Shown piece by piece: positions 15,270-22,644 of a stretch of DNA of 64,000 bases. Numbering within the stretch: position 1 is the first letter of the stretch; the number at the start of each line of letters is the position of its first letter. Source of the stretch: Micromonospora polyrhachis (GTDB taxonomy: Bacteria > Actinomycetota > Actinomycetes > Mycobacteriales > Micromonosporaceae); NCBI RefSeq assembly GCF_014203835.1, contig NZ_JACHJW010000001.1, positions 4,104,501 through 4,168,500 on the forward strand, in the 5' to 3' direction. Position numbers and translations under genes: made by a program. The notes beneath the pieces were generated by a model that saw only the letters and a list, made by a program, of their open reading frames with translations, was not told the origin of the DNA and ran no database searches.

Positions 15270-16373
15270 GTGGCCGGGGCGGTGATCGCCGTGCTCGCGC
15301 TGGCCGCCGTCGCCGGCATGCCGGGAGTGGGACCGGTGGTCACCGGTTCGGCCTGGCTGACCGGTGCCGCCCTGGTCCTGCTGCTCGCCTTTCCGGCTGC
15401 TCGGCCGGGCGCGGTCGTGGGCGTGGCGGCGGCCGGCTCGCTGGTGGCGACCCTGGTCTACCGGGGGCCGGCCGACAACCGGACCGCCGGCTGGTGGCTG
15501 GTGGAGACCGTAGCCGCGACGGTGCTCCTCCACCTGGTGGTACGGCGGGCGGGGACCCGGCCCGCCGCGATCGCGGGCGTGATGACGGCCGTTGCGGTGA
15601 CCGCGCTTCCGCTGCGGCTGACCCTGCACGTCGTCCCGTCCGCCAGCGCATGGGGCGCGCTGGTCGGCTGCCTGCTCTGCGGATTCGGTGCGACGGCCGC
15701 CGTCGGTACCGGGCTTTACCTGCGGTTCCTGGACGCGCGGCGGTCCCGGTCGGTGGCCGAGGCGCGCCGCGCACAGCGTCTCGACCTGGCGCGCGACCTG
15801 CACGACTTCGTTGCGCACGAAGTCAGCGCGATGATCGTCCAGGCGCAGGCCGCCCAGATCGGCGGTGACGCCGAGGCGGCACTCAGGCGGATCGAGGCGG
15901 CCGGGATGCGCGCGATGGCCTCGCTGGACCGCACCGTCCACATGCTCCACGACGACGGTCCCCGGGACGGGCCGTACTGCCTGGACGAACTGCCCGCACT
16001 GGTGGACCGCTTCCGCGAGTCGGGCGCGGCCCGGGTTCGGCTGACGATGGAGGCGGGTACTCCGCCTCCCGAGGTCTCGGCGACGGCGTATCGGCTGGTC
16101 GTCGAGGCCCTGACGAACGTCCGACGGCACGCCCCGGACGCGACCACCGTCGACATCGCTGTTACCGCGACCGGTCCCGACCTGCGCGTCACCGTCACGG
16201 ACGACGGCCGTACGGGTCGGACGAGCCTGCTGCGCGAACGGCACCGTGGCGGCCTCGGGTTGCCCGGGATCGCCGAGCGCGTCGAAGCTCTCGGCGGCCT
16301 CTTCGGCGCCAGCCCCACAGGTGACCGCGGCTGGCGGGTCACCGCCAAGATCCCGCTACGATCGTCGTCATGA
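15270..16373 (+). CDS. two-component sensor histidine kinase (HisKA_3 type)
   Basis: About 367 residues from GTG 15270. The frame is open from GTG 15156, but that start would overlap the divergent PAD gene. An N-terminal block of about five membrane helices is followed by the dimerisation/phosphoacceptor segment ARDLHDFVAHEVSAMIV (His in LHD) and an HATPase domain with the N box ALTNVRRHAPDA and G box GGLGLPGIAERVEALGG. This is the NarX/DesK-like kinase class that partners LuxR-type regulators. Its stop overlaps the start of the response regulator by 4 bp, so the two are translationally coupled. The signal is unknown. Confidence 0.9.
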   Translation: MAGAVIAVLALAAVAGMPGVGPVVTGSAWLTGAALVLLLAFPAARPGAVVGVAAAGSLVATLVYRGPADNRTAGWWLVETVAATVLLHLVVRRAGTRPAAIAGVMTAVAVTALPLRLTLHVVPSASAWGALVGCLLCGFGATAAVGTGLYLRFLDARRSRSVAEARRAQRLDLARDLHDFVAHEVSAMIVQAQAAQIGGDAEAALRRIEAAGMRAMASLDRTVHMLHDDGPRDGPYCLDELPALVDRFRESGAARVRLTMEAGTPPPEVSATAYRLVVEALTNVRRHAPDATTVDIAVTATGPDLRVTVTDDGRTGRTSLLRERHRGGLGLPGIAERVEALGGLFGASPTGDRGWRVTAKIPLRSSS

Positions 16374-17014
16374 CCACCCGGATCGTCATCGCCGACGACC
16401 AGGACGACATCCGTGGCGGTTACCGCATCATCCTGGATGCCCAGCCCGACATGCAGGTGCTCGGGGAGGCGGCCGACGGCGTCACAGCCGTCGAACTGGC
16501 TCGGCGGCTACGTCCCGACGTCGTCCTCGTGGACATCCGGATGCCTCGCATGAACGGCCTGGAGGTCACCCGGCTGCTGGCCGGCCCCGACGTGCCCGAC
16601 CCGCTCCGGGTGATCGTCGTCACCACGTTCGATCTCGACGAGTACGTGCACACCGCCCTGCACAACGGCGCCTGTGGCTTCCTGCTGAAGCGCGCCGGTC
16701 CCGCGCTCCTGGTGGAGGGCGTCCGCGCGGCTGCGGCGGGCGACGCGCTCATCAGCCCGTCGATCACCACTCGGCTGCTGCGCCACTTCGCCGCGCCCCG
16801 TCCGCGCGCCGACGACGGGCGTCTCACCGGTCGCGAGGCCGAGGTCGCGACCCTCGTCGCGAGGGGTCGTACCAACGCGGAGATCGCCGCCGAGTTGTCC
16901 ATCACGCCGGGCACCGCCAAGACCCACGTCGCGAGCATCCAGCACAAGCTGGGGGTCCGCAACCGGGTCGAGATCGCCGCGTGGGCCTGGCAGAGCGGCC
17001 AGGCCCGTCCCTGA
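16370..17014 (+). CDS. NarL/LuxR-type response regulator
   Basis: 214 residues. The receiver domain has the acidic pocket IADDQDD (Asp9, Asp10), phosphoacceptor Asp55 in VVLVDIRMPRMNG and the conserved Lys in FLLKRAG. A LuxR-type helix-turn-helix spans about 140-205 (LTGREAEVATLVARGRTNAEIAAELSITPGTAKTHVASIQHKLGVRNRVE). The start ATG overlaps the kinase stop. The divergent deiminase gene is the nearest plausible target. The last 13 codons and stop are imperfectly duplicated just downstream. Confidence 0.95.
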   Translation: MTTRIVIADDQDDIRGGYRIILDAQPDMQVLGEAADGVTAVELARRLRPDVVLVDIRMPRMNGLEVTRLLAGPDVPDPLRVIVVTTFDLDEYVHTALHNGACGFLLKRAGPALLVEGVRAAAAGDALISPSITTRLLRHFAAPRPRADDGRLTGREAEVATLVARGRTNAEIAAELSITPGTAKTHVASIQHKLGVRNRVEIAAWAWQSGQARP

Positions 17015-17063
17015 GCCTCGTGGGCCTGGCAGACCGGCCGGGCCAGGCCAGTCCCTGAGACTC
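16981..17063 (+). repeat. tandem duplication of the response-regulator 3' end
   Basis: GTGGGCCTGGCAGAGCGGCC...GTCCCTGAGCCTC (16981-17019) is repeated as GTGGGCCTGGCAGACCGGCC...GTCCCTGAGACTC (17020-17063), the second copy carrying 5 extra bases. The first copy includes the stop codon. The rest of the 232-bp gap to 17247 shows no gene. Confidence 0.75.
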
Positions 17064-17246
17064 GACCAGCCGCCATCCCGGGCCGTCCGGCTGGCTCGGG
17101 CGGGACCCGCGTCAAGCCCAGATCGGGACACCGGATCCGCGTCAGGTCTTCCGACATCGGCCGACACCCGGTCGGAGGTGAGCATCACCGACCGGGCGTC
17201 GCTGGCCTGTCACAGGTTCGACCCGCAAACGCCTTGTGGTCGCGGA

Positions 17247-18071
17247 TCAGACGCCCTTGGGGTGCCAGACGGTCTTGGTCTCCAGGAACGCGGTGATCCG
17301 GGTCAGGCCGGGATCGGCGGTCCAGTCGACCGGTGTCGCGGCCGGGCGGAGGACCCGCTTGAGGTTGCCGGCGGCGGCCTGCTCCAGCTCCACGGCCAGG
17401 GTCGGGTCGGTCACCCCGGTCAGGTCGATGGCGTTCACGTCCAGGTGGCTGGCCAGCGTGGGCGCCGTCTCGGTGATCCGGCCGGTGAGGATGTTGACCA
17501 CCCCGCCCGGCAGGTCCGAGGTGGCCAGCACCTCGGCCAGGGTGATCGCGGCCAGGGGCGCGTCCTCGGCGGCGAGCACCACCACCGTGTTGCCGGTGAC
17601 GATCGCCGGGGCGATCACGCTGACCAGGCCGAGCAGCGCCGAGTCGGCCGGGGCGACGACACCGACCACGCCGGTCGGTTCCGGGGCCGACAGGTTGAAG
17701 TACGGGCCGGCGACCGGGTTCGCGCCGCCGTACACCTGGGCGATCTTGTCGGCCCAGCCGGCGTACCAGACCCAGCGGTCGATCGCCTCGTCCACCTCGG
17801 CGACGGTCAGGCCGAGCCCGACGAACTGGTCCCGCCGGCCCTCCAGCATCTCGGCGATCCGGTAGAGGATCTGCCCCCGGTTGTACGCCGTCGCGCCGGA
17901 CCAGCCCTTGACCGCCGCGCGGGCGGCCAGCACCGCGTCCCGGGCGTCCTTACGCGAGGCCAGCGCCACGTTGGTCTCCTGCACGAGATACGACCGCCCT
18001 GACTCGCTGCGCGGGAACTTCCCGCCGATGAAGAGCTTGTACGTCTTCCGTACCGCCAGCCGTTCAGACAT
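17247..18071 (-). CDS. aldehyde dehydrogenase-like protein, half-length, no catalytic domain
   Basis: 274 residues from ATG 18071 (MSERLAVRKTYKLFIGGKF). It matches the N-terminal, dinucleotide-binding half of aldehyde dehydrogenases (ARAAVKGWSGATAYNRGQILYRIAEMLE, then NTVVVLAAEDAPLAAITLAEVLATSDLPGGVVNILTG). It stops before the segment holding the catalytic Cys and lacks the ELGGK glutamate. It overlaps the full-length enzyme gene by 8 bp. This pairing resembles ALDH16, where a catalytic ALDH is fused to a second, inactive ALDH-like domain. Here the two parts are separate, overlapping genes. A structural or regulatory role in a complex is inferred. Simple decay of a paralogue is the alternative, but the frame is intact. 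Confidence 0.85.
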   Translation of the reverse strand: MSERLAVRKTYKLFIGGKFPRSESGRSYLVQETNVALASRKDARDAVLAARAAVKGWSGATAYNRGQILYRIAEMLEGRRDQFVGLGLTVAEVDEAIDRWVWYAGWADKIAQVYGGANPVAGPYFNLSAPEPTGVVGVVAPADSALLGLVSVIAPAIVTGNTVVVLAAEDAPLAAITLAEVLATSDLPGGVVNILTGRITETAPTLASHLDVNAIDLTGVTDPTLAVELEQAAAGNLKRVLRPAATPVDWTADPGLTRITAFLETKTVWHPKGV

Positions 18072-19569
18072 CGAGGTACGCCTCCAGCCCGTGCCGACCG
18101 CCCTCACGGCCGTAGCCCGACTCCTTGAAACCACCGAACGGCGAGGTCGGGTCGAACTTGTTGAACGTGTTCGCCCACACCACCCCGGCCCGCAGCCGGT
18201 CGGCCATCCACAGGATCCGGGAACCCTTCTCGGTCCAGATCCCGGCCGACAGGCCGTACGGCGTGTTGTTGGCCTTTTCGACGGCCTCGGCCGGGGTGCG
18301 GAAGGTCAGCACGGACAGCACCGGCCCGAAGATCTCCTCGCGGGCGATCCGGTGCGCCTGGGTGACCCCGGTGAAGATCGTCGGGGCGAACCAGAAGCCC
18401 TGCTCGGGCAGGTCGCACGGGGGCGACCAGCGCTCGGCACCCTCGGCCGACCCGATCTCGGACAGGGTACGGATCCGGTCCAGCTGCGCGGCCGAGTTGA
18501 TCGCGCCGATGTCGGTGTTCTTGTCCAGCGGGTCGCCGACCCGCAGCCGGGCCATCCGCCGCTTGAGCGACTCCAGCACCGGCTCGTAGACCGACTCCTG
18601 CACCAGCAGTCGGGAGCCGGCGCAGCAGACGTGCCCCTGGTTGAAGAAGATCCCGTTGACGATGCCCTCGACCGCCTGGTCGATCGGCGCGTCGTCGAAG
18701 ACGATGTTGGCGGCCTTGCCGCCCAACTCCAGGGTGAGCTTTTTGCGGGTGCCGGCCACGGATCGGGCGATGGCCCGACCGACCTCGGTGGAGCCGGTGA
18801 AGGCGACCTTGTCGATCCCGTCGTGCGAGACCAGGGCCTGCCCGGTCGCGCCCGCACCCGTGACGATGTTGACCACGCCGGGCGGCAGGTCGGCCTGCTG
18901 GCAGATCTCGGCGAAGAGCAGGGCGGTCAGCGGGGTGGTCTCGGCCGGCTTGAGCACCACCGTGTTGCCGGCGGCCAGCGCCGGGGCGATCTTCCAGGCC
19001 AGCATCAGCAGCGGGAAGTTCCACGGGATTACCTGCCCGGCGACCCCCAGTGGCTTCGGGTCGGAGCCGCTGCGTCCACTGGTCGGCGTCCCGCCGCTGC
19101 GTCCACTGGTCGGCGTCCCGCCGAACCCGGCGTGCGGCAGCTTGTCCGCCCAGCCGGCGTAGTAGAAGAAGTGGGCCGCGACCAGCGGAATGTCCACGTC
19201 CCGCGACTCGCGGATCGGCTTGCCGTTGTCCAGCGACTCCAGCACCGCCAGCTCCCGGCCGCGCTCCTGGATGATCCGGGCGATCCGGTAGAGGTACTTG
19301 GCTCGGTCCCGGCCCGGCATCGGACCCCAGACCTGCTCGTACGCCCGGCGGGCGGCGCGTACCGCCCGGTCGACGTCCTGCGGCCCGGCCTCGGCGACCT
19401 CGGCCAGCACCTCCTCGGACGCCGGGTTGACGGATTTGATCACTCCGCCGTCGCTGGACTCGACGAACTCACCGTCGACGAAGAGTCCGTACGACGGTTT
19501 GAGGTCGACCACCGATCGGGACTCGGGTGCGGGCGCGTACTCGAACGCGCCAGGGGTGTTCTCGGGCAT
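18064..19569 (-). CDS. aldehyde dehydrogenase family protein (catalytic)
   Basis: 501 residues from ATG 19569. It is full length, with the NAD-binding FTGSTEVGRAI, the general base Glu in LELGGKAANIVF and catalytic Cys in NQGHVCCAGSRLLVQ. Downstream of deoC by 7 bp, it probably oxidises the acetaldehyde released from deoxyribose-5-phosphate, or a related aldehyde, to the acid. A 27-bp tandem repeat near 19064-19122 adds GGTPTSGRS twice, an insert unusual for the family and probably a surface loop. It overlaps the half-length ALDH gene, its likely partner. Confidence 0.93.
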   Translation of the reverse strand: MPENTPGAFEYAPAPESRSVVDLKPSYGLFVDGEFVESSDGGVIKSVNPASEEVLAEVAEAGPQDVDRAVRAARRAYEQVWGPMPGRDRAKYLYRIARIIQERGRELAVLESLDNGKPIRESRDVDIPLVAAHFFYYAGWADKLPHAGFGGTPTSGRSGGTPTSGRSGSDPKPLGVAGQVIPWNFPLLMLAWKIAPALAAGNTVVLKPAETTPLTALLFAEICQQADLPPGVVNIVTGAGATGQALVSHDGIDKVAFTGSTEVGRAIARSVAGTRKKLTLELGGKAANIVFDDAPIDQAVEGIVNGIFFNQGHVCCAGSRLLVQESVYEPVLESLKRRMARLRVGDPLDKNTDIGAINSAAQLDRIRTLSEIGSAEGAERWSPPCDLPEQGFWFAPTIFTGVTQAHRIAREEIFGPVLSVLTFRTPAEAVEKANNTPYGLSAGIWTEKGSRILWMADRLRAGVVWANTFNKFDPTSPFGGFKESGYGREGGRHGLEAYLDV

Positions 19570-19576
19570 CGTCAGC

Positions 19577-20536
19577 TCAGTCCAGGGTGAAGTAGTCGGG
19601 GCCGGGGTAGCTGCCGCTGGTCAGCTTGGTGCGCTGCATCAGCAGGTCGTTGAGGAGGGTGGAGGCGCCGAACCGGAACCAGTCCGGGTGCAACCAGTCC
19701 GCCCCGACCGTCTCGTTGACCATGACCAGGTATTTGATCGCGTCCTTGGTGGTCCGGATCCCGCCGGCCGGCTTCACCCCGACCTGGCGACCGGTGGCGG
19801 CCCGGAAGTCGCGTACCGCCTCCAGCATCACCAGCGTGACCGGCAGGGTGGCGGCCACGGGCACCTTGCCGGTCGAGGTCTTGATGAAGTCGCCGCCGGC
19901 CATCATCGCCAGCCAGGAGGCCCGTCGGACGTTGTCGTAGGTGGCCAGCTCGCCGGTCTCCAGGATGACCTTGAGGTGGGCGTCACCGCAAGCCGCCTTG
20001 ACCGCGACGATCTCGTCGTAGACCTCGCGGTAGCGGCCGGAGAGGAAGGCGCCCCGGTTGATCACCATGTCGATCTCGTCCGCGCCGGCGGCGACGGCCG
20101 CCTCGGTGTCGGCGAGCTTCACGGCCAGCGGTGCCTGCCCGGACGGGAAGGCGGTCGCCACGCTGGCCAGATGAACGCCAGATCCACGTAGCGCCTCGGC
20201 GGCGACCGGGACCATGGCCGGGTAGACGCAGACCGCGGCCACCGCCGGGCAGGTCGGGTCGGCCGGGTCGGGTCGCCGCGCCTTCGCGCTCAGCGCCCGT
20301 ACCTTGCCGGGGGTGTCCGCGCCTTCCAGCGTGGTCAGGTCGACCATCCGGATCGCCAGGTCGATCGCCCACGCCTTGGCGGTGGTCTTGATCGATCGGG
20401 TGCCGAGCATGGCCGCCCGCTGCTCCGCCCCGACCTGGTCCACACCGGGTAGGCCGTGCAGGAAGGCACGCAGCGTTGCCTCGGAACGCCCCAGGTCGGA
20501 CAGGTCGGCCCGGTCCGACGTCGTTGTCGCCGTCAT
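19577..20536 (-). CDS. deoC: deoxyribose-phosphate aldolase
   Basis: 319 residues from ATG 20536. It cleaves 2-deoxyribose-5-phosphate to glyceraldehyde-3-phosphate and acetaldehyde in deoxynucleoside catabolism. The TIM-barrel active site is visible: EIDMVINRGAF (Asp), DFIKTSTGK (Schiff-base Lys) and KPAGGIRT (second Lys). It is longer than the 250-260 residues of the E. coli enzyme because of an N-terminal helical extension seen in actinobacterial homologues. First gene of deoC-ALDH-ALDH-like, divergent from upp with 62 bp between, so nucleoside salvage genes flank one promoter region. Confidence 0.95.
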   Translation of the reverse strand: MTATTTSDRADLSDLGRSEATLRAFLHGLPGVDQVGAEQRAAMLGTRSIKTTAKAWAIDLAIRMVDLTTLEGADTPGKVRALSAKARRPDPADPTCPAVAAVCVYPAMVPVAAEALRGSGVHLASVATAFPSGQAPLAVKLADTEAAVAAGADEIDMVINRGAFLSGRYREVYDEIVAVKAACGDAHLKVILETGELATYDNVRRASWLAMMAGGDFIKTSTGKVPVAATLPVTLVMLEAVRDFRAATGRQVGVKPAGGIRTTKDAIKYLVMVNETVGADWLHPDWFRFGASTLLNDLLMQRTKLTSGSYPGPDYFTLD

Positions 20537-20598
20537 GACAGGGAGTTTACGCACCCCGACGCGACGTGATCTTGGTCACCGACGTAGGTTGGACGTTC

Positions 20599-21231
20599 GT
20601 GGACGTACTCGTGGTTGACCATCCCCTTGCCCAGTCGCGACTGACCGCGATGCGCGATGCCCGTACCGACTCGGCATCGTTCCGCGCCGCACTGCACGAA
20701 CTCACCACCATGCTGGTGTACGAGGCGGCACGCGCCTTCCCGGCCGAGCGCTACCCGGTGCAGACCCCGGTGTCGCTGACCGACGGCACCCGGCTGGCCA
20801 ACCCGCCACTGCTGGTGCCGGTGTTGCGGGCCGGCCTCGGCATGGCCGACTCGGCGCTCGCCCTGCTGCCCGAGTCGTCCATGGGGTTCGTCGGGCTGGC
20901 CCGTGACGAGGCGACGTACGAGCCGCGCGCATACATGGAGTCGCTGCCACGTGACCTCAGCGGTCGCCCGGTGCTGGTGCTCGACCCGATGCTGGCCACC
21001 GGTGGCTCGCTGGAGCACTGCTGCCGGATTCTGGCCGACCGGGGCTGCACGGACATCACCGTGGTCTGCGCGTTGGCCGCGCCGGCCGGGGTCGAGCGAC
21101 TGGAGCGCTCGGGACTGCCGCTGCGTCTGGTGACCGCCTCGATCGACGAGGGGCTCAACGAGCACAAGTTCATCGTGCCGGGGCTCGGCGACGCCGGTGA
21201 CCGCCAGTTCGGCGGCATGCCCCGATTCTGA
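20599..21231 (+). CDS. upp: uracil phosphoribosyltransferase
   Basis: 210 residues from GTG 20599 ([20 protein letters not shown]; the frame is open from 20566 but the family starts here). It converts uracil plus PRPP to UMP. PRPP loop [13 protein letters not shown], uracil-contact tail [11 protein letters not shown], and [10 protein letters not shown] are all present. It is divergent from deoC. The 3' end, from the GGMPRF codons on, is followed by tandem degenerate copies of itself. Confidence 0.96.
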   Translation: MDVLVVDHPLAQSRLTAMRDARTDSASFRAALHELTTMLVYEAARAFPAERYPVQTPVSLTDGTRLANPPLLVPVLRAGLGMADSALALLPESSMGFVGLARDEATYEPRAYMESLPRDLSGRPVLVLDPMLATGGSLEHCCRILADRGCTDITVVCALAAPAGVERLERSGLPLRLVTASIDEGLNEHKFIVPGLGDAGDRQFGGMPRF

Positions 21232-21340
21232 TAGGCACCTTTTGACCGGCAGCCTGCCTCAGTTCTGACATGCGGCATGCCCCGGTGCTGACGGGTAGCC
21301 TGCCTCAGTTATGGCCGGGCGGCCTGCCCGGTTCTCTGGC
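21211..21340 (+). repeat. 23-bp tandem repeats derived from the upp 3' end
   Basis: Units begin at 21248, 21271, 21294 and 21318 (spacing 23, 23, 24) and resemble the last coding segment of upp at 21211 (GGCGGCATGCCCCGATTCTGA). Units alternate between a GGCATGCCCCG type and a GCCTGCCTCAG type. They fill the gap between upp and the converging Nudix gene. Confidence 0.7.
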
Positions 21341-21348
21341 CCGGAGCC

Positions 21349-21837
21349 TCACAACTCGGTGTAGCTCCAGGTCAGGGCTTTTCCGTTGGCGTACGGCTGG
21401 ACGCCGTGGAAGACCCGGGGGCGGTCGGCGAAGACCAGCGGCAGGAAGTGCCGGTCGCTCTCCCACATCGGCACTGCCCCGGCGAGGATGTCGGACAGCT
21501 CGGTCCAGACCAGGGTGCCTTCTGGACAGTTGTCCTGTGGCTGGCCGGACCACTCCGGTATCCGGAACAGGAAACCGAACCAGTTCTCGCCGCCCCGGCC
21601 GAACCCCGGCCAGGAGATCGTGCCGGCGAGTTCCAGGCGTAGGCAGTCCAGCCCGGACTCCTCCCGGATCTCCCGGCGCATGCCGGCCACCACGTCCTCG
21701 CCCGGGTCCAGCTTTCCGCCCAGCCCGTTGTAGTAGCCGAAGTGCAGGTCGTCGGGGCGCTTGTCCCGGCGCAGCATCAGCACTCGGCGCCGGTCCGGGG
21801 AGAGGACGTAACCCAGCGTCGCGATGATCGCCTGCAT
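21349..21837 (-). CDS. Nudix hydrolase, MTH1/MutT-like
   Basis: 162 residues from ATG 21837 (MQAIIATLGYVL). The Nudix box is complete: GGKLDPGEDVVAGMRREIREESGLD (Gx5Ex7REUxEExGU). The preceding RRDKRPDDLHFGYYNGLGGKL resembles the substrate region of MTH1-type 8-oxo-dGTP diphosphatases, so sanitising oxidised purine nucleotides is the likely role. Substrate choice among Nudix enzymes cannot be proven from sequence. The ORF extends upstream but overlaps the divergent GPP34 gene there. Confidence 0.9.
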   Translation of the reverse strand: MQAIIATLGYVLSPDRRRVLMLRRDKRPDDLHFGYYNGLGGKLDPGEDVVAGMRREIREESGLDCLRLELAGTISWPGFGRGGENWFGFLFRIPEWSGQPQDNCPEGTLVWTELSDILAGAVPMWESDRHFLPLVFADRPRVFHGVQPYANGKALTWSYTEL

Positions 21838-21899
21838 CCGGACCACCTTACGGCCCGGATACATGCGCGACTGGCGCGCAACGGATACCGTCTCGGGCC

Positions 21900-22577
21900 A
21901 TGACTGGTGTTGCGCTCGCCGAAGAGCTGCTGCTGCTCGCCTACGACGACGAGTCCGGTAAGGCGACCGGATCCCGGATCGGACTCGACCTCGCCATGGC
22001 CGCCGCGGTCCTGGTCGAGTTGGCGCTCGCCGGCCGGATCGCGTACTCCGACGGGTCGATCGTGGTGGTCGACCCGGCACCGACCGGCCAGCCGGTTCCC
22101 GACGAGGTACTCGCCCGGCTGGCCACCGAGCCGTTGAACACCCCGACCGCCTGGGTACAGCGACTGCGGCACGGCTTGCGCGACCGGCTCCTCGCCGACC
22201 TGTGTCAGCGGGGAGTCGTGCGGGACGTGGGCGAGACGGCGCTCGGGTCCATCCCGGTGCACCGTTACCCGGCGGCCGACGCGTCGGTGGAGGCCGACAT
22301 CCGGCGTCGGCTGACGGACGCGCTCACCGCCGACCGGATCCCGGACGAGCGTACGGCCGCACTGGCCACGCTGGTCGCCGCAGCCCGGATGGAACCGAGC
22401 CTGGGCGTGACCGGCCCGACCGCCGTCGACGCGCATCGGCGGCTGGACGAGATCGCCGGTGGCGCGGGCTTCGCCGGTAGCGTCAGCATGGAGGAGTCGA
22501 CGGTCCGTCCGTCGGTGGCGTTGGTGATCGCCGCGCTGACCCGGGCCGTCGATGCGGCCCTGGGCGCTCGGGCCTGA
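21900..22577 (+). CDS. GPP34 (GOLPH3-like) family protein
   Basis: 225 residues from ATG 21900. The whole protein matches the GPP34 helical family: LAEELLLLAYDDESGKAT at the start, LDLAMAAAVLVELALAGRI, and a C-terminal VRPSVALVIAALTRAVDAAL. Eukaryotic GOLPH3 binds phosphatidylinositol-4-phosphate and glycosyltransferases at the Golgi. Actinobacteria carry many copies of unknown role, perhaps as lipid-binding peripheral membrane proteins. No signal peptide is present. It is divergent from the Nudix gene and converges on the phosphosugar mutase across a strong bidirectional terminator. Confidence 0.9.
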   Translation: MTGVALAEELLLLAYDDESGKATGSRIGLDLAMAAAVLVELALAGRIAYSDGSIVVVDPAPTGQPVPDEVLARLATEPLNTPTAWVQRLRHGLRDRLLADLCQRGVVRDVGETALGSIPVHRYPAADASVEADIRRRLTDALTADRIPDERTAALATLVAAARMEPSLGVTGPTAVDAHRRLDEIAGGAGFAGSVSMEESTVRPSVALVIAALTRAVDAALGARA

Positions 22578-22594
22578 GCCACCCGCCGGTCCCG

Positions 22595-22625
22595 GCCGGC
22601 TGAGGTCGGTGCGACCTCAGCCGGC
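22595..22625. terminator. bidirectional intrinsic-type hairpin
   Basis: A 14-bp perfect stem (GCCGGCTGAGGTCG with its complement) around a GTG loop sits between the converging GPP34 and phosphosugar mutase genes. There is no U-tract, as is common for actinomycete terminators. Confidence 0.8.
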
Positions 22626-22644
22626 AGCGCCCCGACTACCGGTC

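Noticed and set aside
13266-16244. A 992-codon minus-strand frame including the deiminase
   Set aside because: The portion beyond 15167 is antisense to the histidine kinase and lacks family resemblance. The signal peptide fixes the start at 15167.
17881-19590. A 569-codon plus-strand ORF
   Set aside because: Antisense to the aldehyde dehydrogenase gene, with no recognisable domain.
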